A stretch of 13,578 bases of DNA from an uncultured Actinomycetes bacterium (GCA_903928615.1 CAIYRJ010000398.1:1-13578), one strand, 5' to 3'. Numbered from the stretch's first letter, positions 5,776 to 12,451 are shown. The notes: generated by a model from the letters alone, not told the origin. Made by a program: numbers and translations.

Positions 5776-6530
5776 GCGGCGTACACGTGCCGCTCGCGTG
5801 CCCACTCCACCGGGCCCCCGAAGGCCTCGCGGGCGATCTCCACCGATCCCTCCCGGTCGGTGCCGGACTCCCCATGCACGAGCAGCAGGCGCTTGGCACC
5901 CGCGGCCCGGGCGATCTCCCCCGCCTCGCGGGCGTTCAGGTGCATGGCGTCGGCCGGCACGTCCTGGGTGCCGAACGTCGACTCCACCACGAGGATGTCC
6001 GTGCCCTCGGCAAGGGCCGGTAGATCGTCGTTCACCCGGCAGTCAGCGCCGTAGGTGATCGACTTGCCGCCATGCTCCACCCGAAGCGCGTGCGTGGGCG
6101 GCAGGTGCGGCACCTCCGCATGGGTGATGGTGAGGTCGCCGATCTCGAGGGTGCCCGACCCTGCGGGCAGGTCGAACGCCCTGATGCCCGCCCAGGTCTC
6201 GCCGCCGGCGATTCCCTCGAGCCGGTCCATCAGGCCCGGCGGCGCGTGCACGTGGAGCGGGTAGCCGATGCCGGGACCGTGGGCCATGTACACGCGGGCC
6301 GCGAGAAGGTCGGACAGGTGGTCGGGGTGCAGGTGGGTGATGACCACGGCGTCGAGGTCGACCGGGTCGACGAGGGAGAGGAGCCGGTTGAACGTGCCCG
6401 ATCCCATGTCGAGCATCACCGAGGTGCCACCGGCGCGCACCAGGTACCCCGCCTGCGCCTGATCCGGCAGGCCGAAAGCCGCGCCGGTGCCGAGGGGAAT
6501 GAGCTCGAGGGTCGCTGGCACGCGCGGCAT
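5772..6530 (-). CDS. RNase Z-like MBL-fold metal-dependent hydrolase
   Basis: This 252-residue protein of the metallo-beta-lactamase fold has all metal motifs. HLHPDH is at 66-71, His142 is in EVPHLPP, Asp163 in YGADCR, and His219 in LLLVHGE. The HLNAREAGEIA segment (197-207) is typical of the RNase Z/arylsulfatase-like branch of the fold. The exosite insertion expected for true tRNA 3'-processing RNase Z is not obvious, so it is better called an RNase Z-like hydrolase. It is the first gene of a GTGA-coupled trio. No Shine-Dalgarno sequence precedes the ATG at 6530, and the TATACC of the shared palindrome directly abuts it. A leaderless start at GTG 6521 (codon 4) would place the -10 box at a more normal distance and is a real alternative. 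Confidence 0.88.
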   Translation of the reverse strand: MPRVPATLELIPLGTGAAFGLPDQAQAGYLVRAGGTSVMLDMGSGTFNRLLSLVDPVDLDAVVITHLHPDHLSDLLAARVYMAHGPGIGYPLHVHAPPGLMDRLEGIAGGETWAGIRAFDLPAGSGTLEIGDLTITHAEVPHLPPTHALRVEHGGKSITYGADCRVNDDLPALAEGTDILVVESTFGTQDVPADAMHLNAREAGEIARAAGAKRLLLVHGESGTDREGSVEIAREAFGGPVEWARERHVYAA

Positions 6531-6544
6531 GGTATACCGACGTC
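6531..6544. promoter_or_regulatory. 14-bp divergent gap made of two palindromes; candidate bidirectional -10
   Basis: The whole gap between two divergent start codons is GGTATACC (6531-6538) followed by GACGTC (6539-6544), both perfect palindromes. Rightward, TATACC is followed by 6 nt and the ATG at 6545. Leftward, the same box reads TATACC and abuts the ATG at 6530, with an alternative GTG 9 nt further on. Bacterial promoters with a symmetrical -10 that fire both ways are known. A dyad-binding regulator is the alternative. Confidence 0.5.
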
Positions 6545-7387
6545 ATGGCACGTCCCCTCATGGCCCTGACCGCCCTCGTCGCCGGCGCCGCGTTGCTCGC
6601 GGGCTGCGGAGGCGGCGGCACCGACATGACCCAGGGGATGAGCGCCGAGCAGCTGCTCACCGAGAGCGCGAAGCGCACCGAGGCCCTCACCTCGTACCGC
6701 TTCGGGGTGGACCTGAAGGCGGATGTCGACATCGACGCCGACGGCGCGGTCGGCACCCTGCTCGCCAACCCGCTCGACATCAACGGCGAGGGCGGCGCGA
6801 AGGACCCGGGTGACTTCACCCTCGACCTCACCGCCAACCTCGGGCCGGGGCCGATCCAGGCCAACGTCACCAAGGTGGGCGACTCCCTGTACCTCACCGT
6901 GCTGGGGCAGGCGATCAAGCTCGACATCGACGCCGACACCGTGGAGTCGCTCGACGCCACCCAGCTCGCGCCGGCCATCGCGGGCTGGATCACCAACCCG
7001 ACGATCGTGGGCACCGAGGATGTCAACGGCGTGCAGGTGGTGCACATCCGGGGCGACGTCGACGAGATGGCGCTCGCCGAGGACATCGGCGGGCTCGCGA
7101 GCGGACTCGGCGCGGAGGGCGCGGTGAAGCCCGGCGCAGCCGGCGAGGAGGGCGACCTCGAGACCGGCGTGGTGGACGTATGGGTGGGCCAGGAGGACCT
7201 GCTCATCCACAAGGCCGCCGCCGACGTCGTCTCGAAGGACCCCCTGGAGGCCGCTGAGGCCGTGAAGTCCATCGACCTGCAGATCAGCGCGAGCATCTCC
7301 GACTTCAACGCGCCCGTCGAGATCACGGCGCCGAGCGGCGCCCGCGAGGTGGACCTCGACTCCATCGCAGGGCTGCTCGGCGGCTGA
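6545..7387 (+). CDS. LprG/LppX-like lipoprotein
   Basis: This 280-residue exported lipoprotein has a short n-region with Arg3 and a lipobox LLAGC with Cys21, followed by a Gly-rich linker. The mature part begins with a segment (TESAKRTEALTSYRFGVDL) in the position where LppX/LprAFG-type proteins start their beta-sheet. Alternating strands follow, with phrases such as GDSLYLTVLGQAIKLDID and GVQVVHIRGDVD. Known relatives form a half-barrel with a hydrophobic cavity that carries lipids or glycolipids across the envelope. That role is inferred here from fold-level resemblance only. A Gly/Glu-rich loop lies near residues 180-205. No ribosome-binding site precedes the ATG. The next gene starts 3 nt after its stop codon, so the two are probably co-transcribed. 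Confidence 0.75.
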   Translation: MARPLMALTALVAGAALLAGCGGGGTDMTQGMSAEQLLTESAKRTEALTSYRFGVDLKADVDIDADGAVGTLLANPLDINGEGGAKDPGDFTLDLTANLGPGPIQANVTKVGDSLYLTVLGQAIKLDIDADTVESLDATQLAPAIAGWITNPTIVGTEDVNGVQVVHIRGDVDEMALAEDIGGLASGLGAEGAVKPGAAGEEGDLETGVVDVWVGQEDLLIHKAAADVVSKDPLEAAEAVKSIDLQISASISDFNAPVEITAPSGAREVDLDSIAGLLGG

Positions 7388-7390
7388 CCG

Positions 7391-8551
7391 ATGCGCTTCG
7401 GTGCCTTCCTCGCGCCGTTCCATGACCCGCGCGAGAACCCCACGCTCGCACTGGAGCGCGACCTCGACCTGATCGTGCTCATGGACCGCCTGGGCTTCGA
7501 CGAGGTCTGGGTGGGAGAGCACCACACCACGGGCTGGGAGTACATCGCGGCGCCGGAGATCTTCCTCGCGGTGGCCGCCGAGCGCACGCGGCACATCCGC
7601 CTGGGCACGGGCGCCGTGAGCCTCACCTACCACCACCCGCTCATGGTGGCCGACCGCATCGTGCTGCTCGACCACCTCACGCGCGGGCGCGTGAACCTAG
7701 GCGTGGGCCCGGGTGGCCACCTGTCGGACGCCGCGATGCTGGGCATCCCCGCCGCTGAGATACGCGACCGCATGGAGCAGTCGCTCGAGGTGATCCTGCA
7801 TCTGCTCACCAGCACGGAGCCCATCACGGCGTCGGGGCCGGGGTGGGAACTTCACGACGCCGTGCTGCAGCTGCGCCCGTACCAGCGCCCCCACCCCCCG
7901 CTGGGGATCCCCAGCCTGGAGTCGCCGTTCGGCATGGCGCTGGCGGGGCGCGTGGGCGCGGCGCCGCTGTCGCTGTTCTTCGGCGCGGGCGACCTGGCCG
8001 CGCAGTGGGCCATCACCGAGGAGGCCGCAGACCGCGCCGGGCGCACGGCGTCGCGTGACGACTGGCGCATCGTGGTGCCGGTGCACCTGGCGGAGACGCG
8101 CGAGCAGGCCATCGAGGAGGTCCGCGCCGGGGGCGGCGAGTGGATGTTCGAGTACGTGCAGGCGCTCACCGGCCGCCCCGCGCCGGTGCCGGGGCCAAAG
8201 GATCTGGCGGTGGACCAGATGATCGAGGCGGGGTCGTGGGTGATCGGCACGCCCGACGACCTGCTGGCCTTCATCCGGGGCCTCGAGGAGCGCACCGGGG
8301 GCTTCGGCACCTTCCTCTGCTGGGGCCACGAGTGGGCCGGGCCGGAGGCCACGCGCCGCTCGTACGAGCTGCTCGCGCGCTTCGTGATGCCCGAGGTGCA
8401 GGGGTCGCTCGACGGCCTCAGGGCCTCGGGGGACGTCGCCCGGGCGAAGGCCGCGCACCTGCACGAGCAGCGCGTGGCCGGCGTGGAGGCCGCGCGCGCG
8501 AAGGCAGCGCGGGGCGCTGCCGATCCCCCCGGAGCGGCATCCGGCCGGTGA
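7391..8551 (+). CDS. LLM-class flavin-dependent oxidoreductase (bacterial luciferase-like monooxygenase)
   Basis: This 386-residue protein is a luciferase-superfamily TIM barrel. The N-terminus (MRFGAFLAPFH) and LGFDEVWVGEHHT (residues 33-45) are typical. So are RLGTGAVSLTYHHPLMVADRI and the RGRVNLGVGPGG segment near residues 98-109. These features are closest to the limonene/alkane monooxygenase-like FMN-dependent branch; F420 dependence cannot be excluded by sequence alone. It would need a separate flavin reductase, which is not in the window. The last 40 or so residues are Ala/Arg-rich and low in complexity, beyond the usual barrel end. The start is 3 nt after the lipoprotein stop codon, indicating an operon. 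The substrate is unknown. Confidence 0.92.
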   Translation: MRFGAFLAPFHDPRENPTLALERDLDLIVLMDRLGFDEVWVGEHHTTGWEYIAAPEIFLAVAAERTRHIRLGTGAVSLTYHHPLMVADRIVLLDHLTRGRVNLGVGPGGHLSDAAMLGIPAAEIRDRMEQSLEVILHLLTSTEPITASGPGWELHDAVLQLRPYQRPHPPLGIPSLESPFGMALAGRVGAAPLSLFFGAGDLAAQWAITEEAADRAGRTASRDDWRIVVPVHLAETREQAIEEVRAGGGEWMFEYVQALTGRPAPVPGPKDLAVDQMIEAGSWVIGTPDDLLAFIRGLEERTGGFGTFLCWGHEWAGPEATRRSYELLARFVMPEVQGSLDGLRASGDVARAKAAHLHEQRVAGVEAARAKAARGAADPPGAASGR

Positions 8552-8557
8552 TACGTT
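8552..8557 (+). promoter_or_regulatory. Candidate -10 box of a leaderless promoter
   Basis: TACGTT begins right after the preceding gene's stop codon and is followed by exactly 6 nt and the GTG at 8564. No Shine-Dalgarno sequence is present. Transcription would begin at the start codon. There is no obvious -35 element. Confidence 0.5.
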
Positions 8558-8563
8558 CGGCGC

Positions 8564-9658
8564 GTGACCTACGCACGCGCTCGACTGATGGTGGGCATCA
8601 CCGGAGTGGGCATCTGGGTGGTGGCGGCCGTGGCCTTCCTGGCCGCGGGCGGCCCCTCGGCGCTGCCCGGCCCGGACGCCGACTTCAGCGACCAGGCAGC
8701 GGCGCTCGCCGCGGTGCTGGGCGTCTACGCCGTGGTGAGCCTTCCCTTCGACGCCCTCGGCGGGTACGTGCTGCCGAGGCGCTTCGGCAGGGCATGCCCG
8801 GATCGCGATGCCTGGGTGCTGGGCTGGGCGCGAGGGGTGCTCGTGCAGTGGATCGTCATGACCCTCTCCGTGCTCGCCGTGGTGTCCGCCGGCCGCGCGG
8901 GCGGGGTGGCCCTGGCGATCGTGGTGGTCGCGGTGATCGCCCAGCTCATCGGGGTGGCGCGCACGCCCCTCGCGCGCATGGTGGCCGACCTCGGCCCCGC
9001 GCGGCCCCACCCGGGCAAGGCCGACGTGGTGCTCGTGGCGGCGGCCGACCCGGGCTTCACGGGCGGCGTCGCCGGGTTCGGCGGGCGCGTGATCATCCCC
9101 GAGGCATGGACCGAGGCGCTTGGCACCGACCTCGAGGTGGAGGTCACGCGCCGCACGTGGGCGTCGCGCGCTCCGTACTGGTTCGGCCTGCTGCTGGCCG
9201 CCGCGTGGACGGTGGGCGGCGTGGCGATCGCCATCGTCCTCCCCGGCGGGGGCGTGCAGTCGGTGGGCGAGGTGGTGGCCGTGGGCGCATGGTTCACCCT
9301 ATGGTCATTCATCGGCCTGCTCGTGCTGCCGTCGCTGAGCCGTCCCGGGGTGATGGCCGCCGACGCCGCGGCCGCCGAGCAGTACCCCGCCGACCGCGTG
9401 GCACGGGTGATCCGCACCCTCGACGGCCTGCAGGATGACGAGCCCGAGCGCCCCGACGCGGTGGAGGTGATCTTCCACCCCATTCCATCGGCCAGCCGGC
9501 GCATCGCCCGGCTCACCCCGCCCCGCCCGGCGCTGCGGCCGTGGCACGTGGCACGCATGGCGCTGCCGATGTCGTGGTGCATGCTCGGCCTGCTGGGTCG
9601 CGCCGTGCACTGCAACGCGGGCCGGCCCGAGCTCTGGGTGATGCTTCCCGCCGACTGA
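8564..9658 (+). CDS. Multi-pass membrane protein, possibly a degenerate M48-peptidase relative
   Basis: This 364-residue protein has about six hydrophobic segments: near residues 9-28, 46-66, 90-107, 112-130, 204-226 and 232-258. A soluble portion between the fourth and fifth contains FTGGVAGFGGRVIIPEAW. This resembles the segment just before the HExxH helix in M48 (HtpX/Ste24-like) membrane peptidases. No HExxH is found anywhere; the corresponding stretch reads EVEVTRRTW. The C-terminal part has FHPIPSASRRIARL, like the His-Pro-x-x-x-x-Arg-Ile tail of M48 proteins, and ends in a hydrophobic stretch plus HCNAGRPELWVMLPAD. The M48 link is a low-confidence inference. If right, the protein is a pseudo-peptidase. 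It starts at GTG with a TACGTT box 6 nt upstream and converges with the RpiB-like gene. Confidence 0.75.
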   Translation: MTYARARLMVGITGVGIWVVAAVAFLAAGGPSALPGPDADFSDQAAALAAVLGVYAVVSLPFDALGGYVLPRRFGRACPDRDAWVLGWARGVLVQWIVMTLSVLAVVSAGRAGGVALAIVVVAVIAQLIGVARTPLARMVADLGPARPHPGKADVVLVAAADPGFTGGVAGFGGRVIIPEAWTEALGTDLEVEVTRRTWASRAPYWFGLLLAAAWTVGGVAIAIVLPGGGVQSVGEVVAVGAWFTLWSFIGLLVLPSLSRPGVMAADAAAAEQYPADRVARVIRTLDGLQDDEPERPDAVEVIFHPIPSASRRIARLTPPRPALRPWHVARMALPMSWCMLGLLGRAVHCNAGRPELWVMLPAD

Positions 9659-9685
9659 CGCGAGCGGCCGCCGGGCCGACCCGGG

Positions 9686-10123
9686 TCAGTCGAGCGCGTC
9701 CACCGCGCGCACGTTGCGGATGTCGAAGTCGTCCTCGCCCCATGGGGCCGCGAGGAAGGCCTCGGTGATCTCGATGGCGATGGCCGGCGAGGTTGCCCGC
9801 ATGCTCATCACCAGCACGTTCGCGTGGTTGTACTTGCGGGCGAGCCGGGCAGTCTCGGCGTCGCCGCACAGCGCCGCACGGGCGCCCCCCACCTTGTTGG
9901 CCGCGATGCACGCGCCGGTGCCGCTCCAGCAGAAGAGCACCGCGGCGTCGGCGTCGCCGTCCGTGACCGCCCGAGCAGTGGCTGCGCTGGCCTCGGCCCA
10001 CTCGGTCTCGTCCCCCTCCACGAGCGGCCCGATGAGCTCGAGCTCGTGACCCTGCTCGCGCAGCCAGGCGATCACCGCATCGGTGACGGGCTCGCGCATG
10101 TCAGACCCCACGGCAATCCGCAT
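9686..10123 (-). CDS. RpiB/LacAB-family sugar-phosphate isomerase-like protein (atypical active site)
   Basis: This 145-residue protein has the Rossmann-like fold pattern of ribose-5-phosphate isomerase B. It shows an N-terminal MRIAVGSD, the core VLFCWSGTGACIAANKV (62-78), RAALC (82-86) and NHANVLVMSMR. Cys65 aligns without gaps to the general base Cys66 of E. coli RpiB. Two histidines of that enzyme are replaced: position 10 (SDH) is Met9 here and position 99 (HNDAN) is Tyr98 (YNHAN). The length suits the family. Activity on ribose 5-phosphate is therefore uncertain and another sugar phosphate is possible. The start is ATG at 10123, where homology begins; the open frame to 10207 runs over the divergent gene. 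TACATT lies 6 nt before the ATG with no Shine-Dalgarno sequence, suggesting a leaderless mRNA. Confidence 0.87.
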   Translation of the reverse strand: MRIAVGSDMREPVTDAVIAWLREQGHELELIGPLVEGDETEWAEASAATARAVTDGDADAAVLFCWSGTGACIAANKVGGARAALCGDAETARLARKYNHANVLVMSMRATSPAIAIEITEAFLAAPWGEDDFDIRNVRAVDALD

Positions 10124-10129
10124 GGGGGC

Positions 10130-10135
10130 AATGTA
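10130..10135 (-). promoter_or_regulatory. Candidate -10 box of a leaderless promoter for the RpiB-like gene
   Basis: On the minus strand TACATT (complement of 10130-10135) is followed by GCCCCC and the ATG at 10123. It fits TAnnnT with a 6-nt gap and no ribosome-binding site. It shares the 40-bp divergent gap with the box of the rightward gene. Confidence 0.5.
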
Positions 10136-10150
10136 GCCAGCCCGGGGCGC

Positions 10151-10156
10151 TACGTT
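10151..10156 (+). promoter_or_regulatory. Candidate -10 box of a leaderless promoter for the glyoxalase II-like gene
   Basis: TACGTT is followed by 7 nt and the ATG at 10164, with no Shine-Dalgarno sequence between. It is the rightward partner of the TACATT box at 10130-10135. Confidence 0.48.
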
Positions 10157-10163
10157 CCCGCGC

Positions 10164-10799
10164 ATGATCGTTCGCGGAGGCACCTTCGGACCCGTGGCCA
10201 CCAACACCTACGTGGTGGCCGACCGCGAGGGCGGCAGCGCCCTCATCGTCGATCCCGCGGCGGGGAGCAGCCGCTGGGTGGCCGAGACCCTGGCCGCGCT
10301 CGGCGTGCAGCCGGTGGCGGTGCTCGACACCCATGGCCACTGGGACCACGTGGTGGAGAACCACGTGTGGGACGAGCAGGGCATCCCCGTGTGGATCGGC
10401 CGCGGCGACGAGGGCTGGCTGGCCGCACCGGCGCCCTTCAACCCGGCGCTGTTCGGCAACCCGCCTCCCACCCCGGGAGTGACGCCCGCGGCGATCCTCG
10501 AGGACGGCGACACCATCACCTGCGGCGACCTCACCCTGCAGATCATGGCCACCCCCGGGCACTCCCCCGGCTGCCAGGTGGCGTACGACGCCAGCACCGG
10601 CCAGGCCATGGTCGGCGACCTCATCTTCGCCATGGGCATCGGGCGCACCGACTTCCCCGGCAGCAACCACGACGACATGGTGCGCTCGCTCGCGCGCATC
10701 TTCGAGGAGCTCCCCGGAGACACCGTCATCTACCCCGGCCACGACCGCTGGGGCGTCACGCTCGCCCAGGCCGAGCCCTACGCGCGGATGTTCATGTGA
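10164..10799 (+). CDS. Glyoxalase II-like MBL-fold hydrolase
   Basis: This 211-residue protein of the YcbL/glyoxalase II branch of the metallo-beta-lactamase fold carries the full metal-site set. HGHWDH is at 57-62, His133 in TPGHSPG, Asp152 in VGDLIF, and His193 in YPGHDR. GIGRTDFPGS after Asp152 is typical of the small, stand-alone family members, which lack the C-terminal glutathione-binding helices of classical glyoxalase II. Thioester hydrolysis is the usual inferred reaction; in a likely glutathione-free actinomycete the thiol partner would differ or be unknown. The last codons overlap the next gene start as GTGA, so the enzyme is translationally coupled to the Mrp protein. Confidence 0.92.
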   Translation: MIVRGGTFGPVATNTYVVADREGGSALIVDPAAGSSRWVAETLAALGVQPVAVLDTHGHWDHVVENHVWDEQGIPVWIGRGDEGWLAAPAPFNPALFGNPPPTPGVTPAAILEDGDTITCGDLTLQIMATPGHSPGCQVAYDASTGQAMVGDLIFAMGIGRTDFPGSNHDDMVRSLARIFEELPGDTVIYPGHDRWGVTLAQAEPYARMFM

Positions 10800-11899
10800 G
10801 CGTGGTCACGCGCGAGCAGGTGATCGCGGCGCTCGACCAGGTGCTCGACCCCGAGCTGCACCGCAGCATCGTGGCGCTCGGCATGGTGGGATCGGTCGAA
10901 GTGGATGGCGCGCGGGTGGCCATCATGATCAAGCTCACGGTGGCCGGCTGCCCGCTCAAGGCCGAGATCCAGCGGCGGGTGAGCGAAGCCGTGGCCGCGC
11001 TGCCGGGCGTGGAGGGCGTGCAGGTGGGCCTCGACACCATGACCGACGAGGAGCGCGCCGGGGTGCGCGAGTCGATCATCGGCGGCCCGCGGAAGGACAG
11101 CCCGTTCACGGCCGACTCGCGCACGAAGGTGATCCTCGTGGCGTCGGGCAAGGGCGGCGTGGGCAAGTCGAGCATCACCTGCAACCTCGCCGTGGCAATG
11201 GCCGCGGCCGGGCACAGCGTGGGCCTGCTCGATGCCGACGTCTACGGCTACTCGATCCCCCGCATGATGGGCGCCACCCAACAGCCGGTGATGCTCGACG
11301 ACCTCATCATCCCGGTCGAGAGCCACGGCGTGCGACTCATGAGCATCGGCTTCATGACGGCCGACGACAACCCGGTGATCTGGCGCGGCCCGATGCTGCA
11401 CAAGGCGCTCACGTCGTTCGTGACCGAGGTGTTCTGGGATGAGCCCGACGTGCTGCTGGTCGACCTGCCCCCGGGCACCGGTGACGTATCGCTGTCGCTC
11501 GCGCAGCTGCTGCCCGCCGCGCAGGTGCTGGTGGTCACCACCCCGCAGCTCACCGCGCAGCGCGTGGCGCGTCGCGCCGCCGCGATGGCCGACCGCGTGG
11601 AGCTGCCGGTGATCGGCGTGGTCGAGAACATGTCGTGGTTCGTGGCGCCCGACACCGGCGCGCGGTACGAGGTGTTCGCGGGCGGGGGCGGCGCAGCCCT
11701 GGCCGCCGACCTCGGCGTGCCGCTCATCGGGCAGGTCCCGCTGGAGTCGGACGTCGCCCGGGCGGGCGATGACGGGCTGCCCGTGGTGGCCGCGCGCCCC
11801 GACAGCCCGGCAGGGCAGGCCCTTGCGGAGATCGCCCGGGTGGTGGCCGATACCGCGGGCGTGCCGCATGCCCCGGGCGTCCCCCTCACCGCCGGGTAA
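10796..11899 (+). CDS. mrp: Mrp/ApbC-family P-loop ATPase, iron-sulfur cluster carrier
   Basis: This 367-residue protein has two domains. An N-terminal MIP18/DUF59 domain covers about residues 5-90, with VAGCPLK near Cys52. A Mrp/NBP35 nucleotide-binding domain carries the deviant Walker A KGGVGKSS (119-126), DADVYGYSIPRMMG, DLPPGTGD and VVENMSWF. The family binds and delivers [4Fe-4S] clusters in the cytoplasm. In many members a CxxC after ENMS-x-F bridges the cluster between two subunits. Here that site reads APDT (284-287), so the bridging cysteines are missing. My recollection is that other actinomycete Mrp proteins also lack them. The GTG start overlaps the glyoxalase-like stop codon (GTGA). 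An open frame continues upstream to 9824, but it is the wrong-frame shadow of two other genes. The neighbouring ferredoxin gene fits an Fe-S context. Confidence 0.93.
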   Translation: MSVVTREQVIAALDQVLDPELHRSIVALGMVGSVEVDGARVAIMIKLTVAGCPLKAEIQRRVSEAVAALPGVEGVQVGLDTMTDEERAGVRESIIGGPRKDSPFTADSRTKVILVASGKGGVGKSSITCNLAVAMAAAGHSVGLLDADVYGYSIPRMMGATQQPVMLDDLIIPVESHGVRLMSIGFMTADDNPVIWRGPMLHKALTSFVTEVFWDEPDVLLVDLPPGTGDVSLSLAQLLPAAQVLVVTTPQLTAQRVARRAAAMADRVELPVIGVVENMSWFVAPDTGARYEVFAGGGGAALAADLGVPLIGQVPLESDVARAGDDGLPVVAARPDSPAGQALAEIARVVADTAGVPHAPGVPLTAG

Positions 11900-11902
11900 A
11901 CT
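11897..11902 (+). promoter_or_regulatory. Possible -10 box upstream of the ferredoxin gene
   Basis: TAAACT overlaps the stop codon of mrp and fits TAnnnT. It would give a leader of about 50 nt before the TTG start. No -35 is evident, and read-through from mrp is also possible. Confidence 0.3.
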
Positions 11903-11947
11903 TCCCCTCGTTCGGTGGGCGCGCCCGCGCCCGCGAAGCGATCGCCT

Positions 11948-11953
11948 GAGGAG
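11948..11953 (+). promoter_or_regulatory. Shine-Dalgarno sequence fixing the TTG start of the ferredoxin
   Basis: GAGGAG ends 6 nt before TTG at 11960. Ferredoxins of this type begin with AYVIT right after the initiator, so the TTG is the true start. The longer ATG start at 11915 is unsupported. Confidence 0.85.
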
Positions 11954-11959
11954 ACTCCG

Positions 11960-12271
11960 TTGGCCTACGTCATCACCGAGCCCTGCATCGGCACCAAGGA
12001 CACCTCCTGCGCGGACGTGTGCCCGGTCGACTGCATCCACCCCGCCCCGGGTGAGGAGAACGCCGACACGGCCACGATGCTCTACATCGACCCGTCGGAG
12101 TGCATCGACTGCGACGCCTGCGTCGAGGCCTGCCCCGTGGACGCCACCATGGCCGAGGACGACGTCCCCGCCCAGTGGGAGGCCTTCAAGGAGATCAACC
12201 GGGCCTACTACGAGCAGGGTGCCGAGGCCGGCGAGAAGATGGTGCAGGAGTTCCTCGCCTCGCGCGGCTGA
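11960..12271 (+). CDS. fdxA: 7Fe-type ([3Fe-4S][4Fe-4S]) ferredoxin
   Basis: This 103-residue soluble electron carrier starts at TTG. Cysteines are at 9, 17, 21, 25, 48, 51, 54 and 58, giving C-x7-C-x3-CP then CxxCxxCxxxCP. By analogy with Azotobacter ferredoxin I, Cys9, 17 and 58 bind the 3Fe cluster, Cys21, 48, 51 and 54 bind the 4Fe cluster, and Cys25 is free. The linker between the two halves is longer by about 8 residues than in that protein. The C-terminal part (DDVPAQWEAFKEINRAYYEQ) is the usual actinobacterial FdxA/FdxC helix. Typical partners in actinomycetes are cytochrome P450s, ferredoxin reductase and redox enzymes. It follows mrp by 60 bp and ends before a strong terminator. Confidence 0.95.
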   Translation: MAYVITEPCIGTKDTSCADVCPVDCIHPAPGEENADTATMLYIDPSECIDCDACVEACPVDATMAEDDVPAQWEAFKEINRAYYEQGAEAGEKMVQEFLASRG

Positions 12272-12292
12272 TCCCGCCCCGATAGGCAGTGC

Positions 12293-12320
12293 ACGAAGGG
12301 CGCCCGAGGGCGCCCTTCGT
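12293..12320 (+). terminator. Strong hairpin terminator after the ferredoxin gene
   Basis: A perfect 13-bp inverted repeat, ACGAAGGGCGCCC at 12293-12305 and its complement at 12308-12320, leaves a 2-nt centre (realistically a 12-bp stem with a CGAG loop). It lies 21 nt after the ferredoxin stop codon. The following bases (CGTTCC) contain only a short T pair, so it is a GC-rich actinobacterial-type terminator without a proper U tract. Its symmetry lets it act in both directions, also bounding the leftward neighbour. Confidence 0.85.
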
Positions 12321-12333
12321 CGTTCCGGGGACC

Positions 12334-12359
12334 ACCCCGGTGTCAGGCACTTAACCGAA
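12334..12359. repeat. Left 26-bp terminal inverted repeat of the RAYT element
   Basis: It contains the core GTGTCAGGCACTTAACC and matches the complement of 13016-13041 at all 26 positions. Base 12333 and base 12360 break the match. Internally it has short self-complementary stretches (GTG/CAC around TCAGG; CGGT/ACCG), so it may fold into a REP-like hairpin as single-stranded DNA. Confidence 0.93.
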
Positions 12360-12451
12360 TGGCTGCCGAGGCGTGCCACCTCTCCCCCGTCCCGCAACGA
12401 TCGACGCGCCCGCCCTTTCCCGAGGTTCGTGCTCGCGCTTGGGTGCTGCAC

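Noticed and set aside
5495..5899. A longer NIF3-like protein starting at 5899
   Set aside because: The added residues overlap the small membrane protein and MBL genes in another frame. NIF3 homology begins at the GTG at 5494.
9659..9687. GACCCGGGTC palindrome between two convergent genes as a terminator
   Set aside because: It is a 10-bp palindrome without a loop that overlaps the stop codon of the RpiB-like gene, with no T tract. Not convincing.
9824..10795. N-terminal extension of the Mrp open frame by over 300 residues
   Set aside because: The extension is a wrong-frame reading through the RpiB-like and glyoxalase-like genes. Mrp homology begins right after the GTG at 10796, which overlaps the previous stop codon.
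12359..12451. ATG at 12359 as the transposase start
   Set aside because: The extra 31 residues do not look like RAYT sequence, and family members begin at the MGRAPRI-like position.
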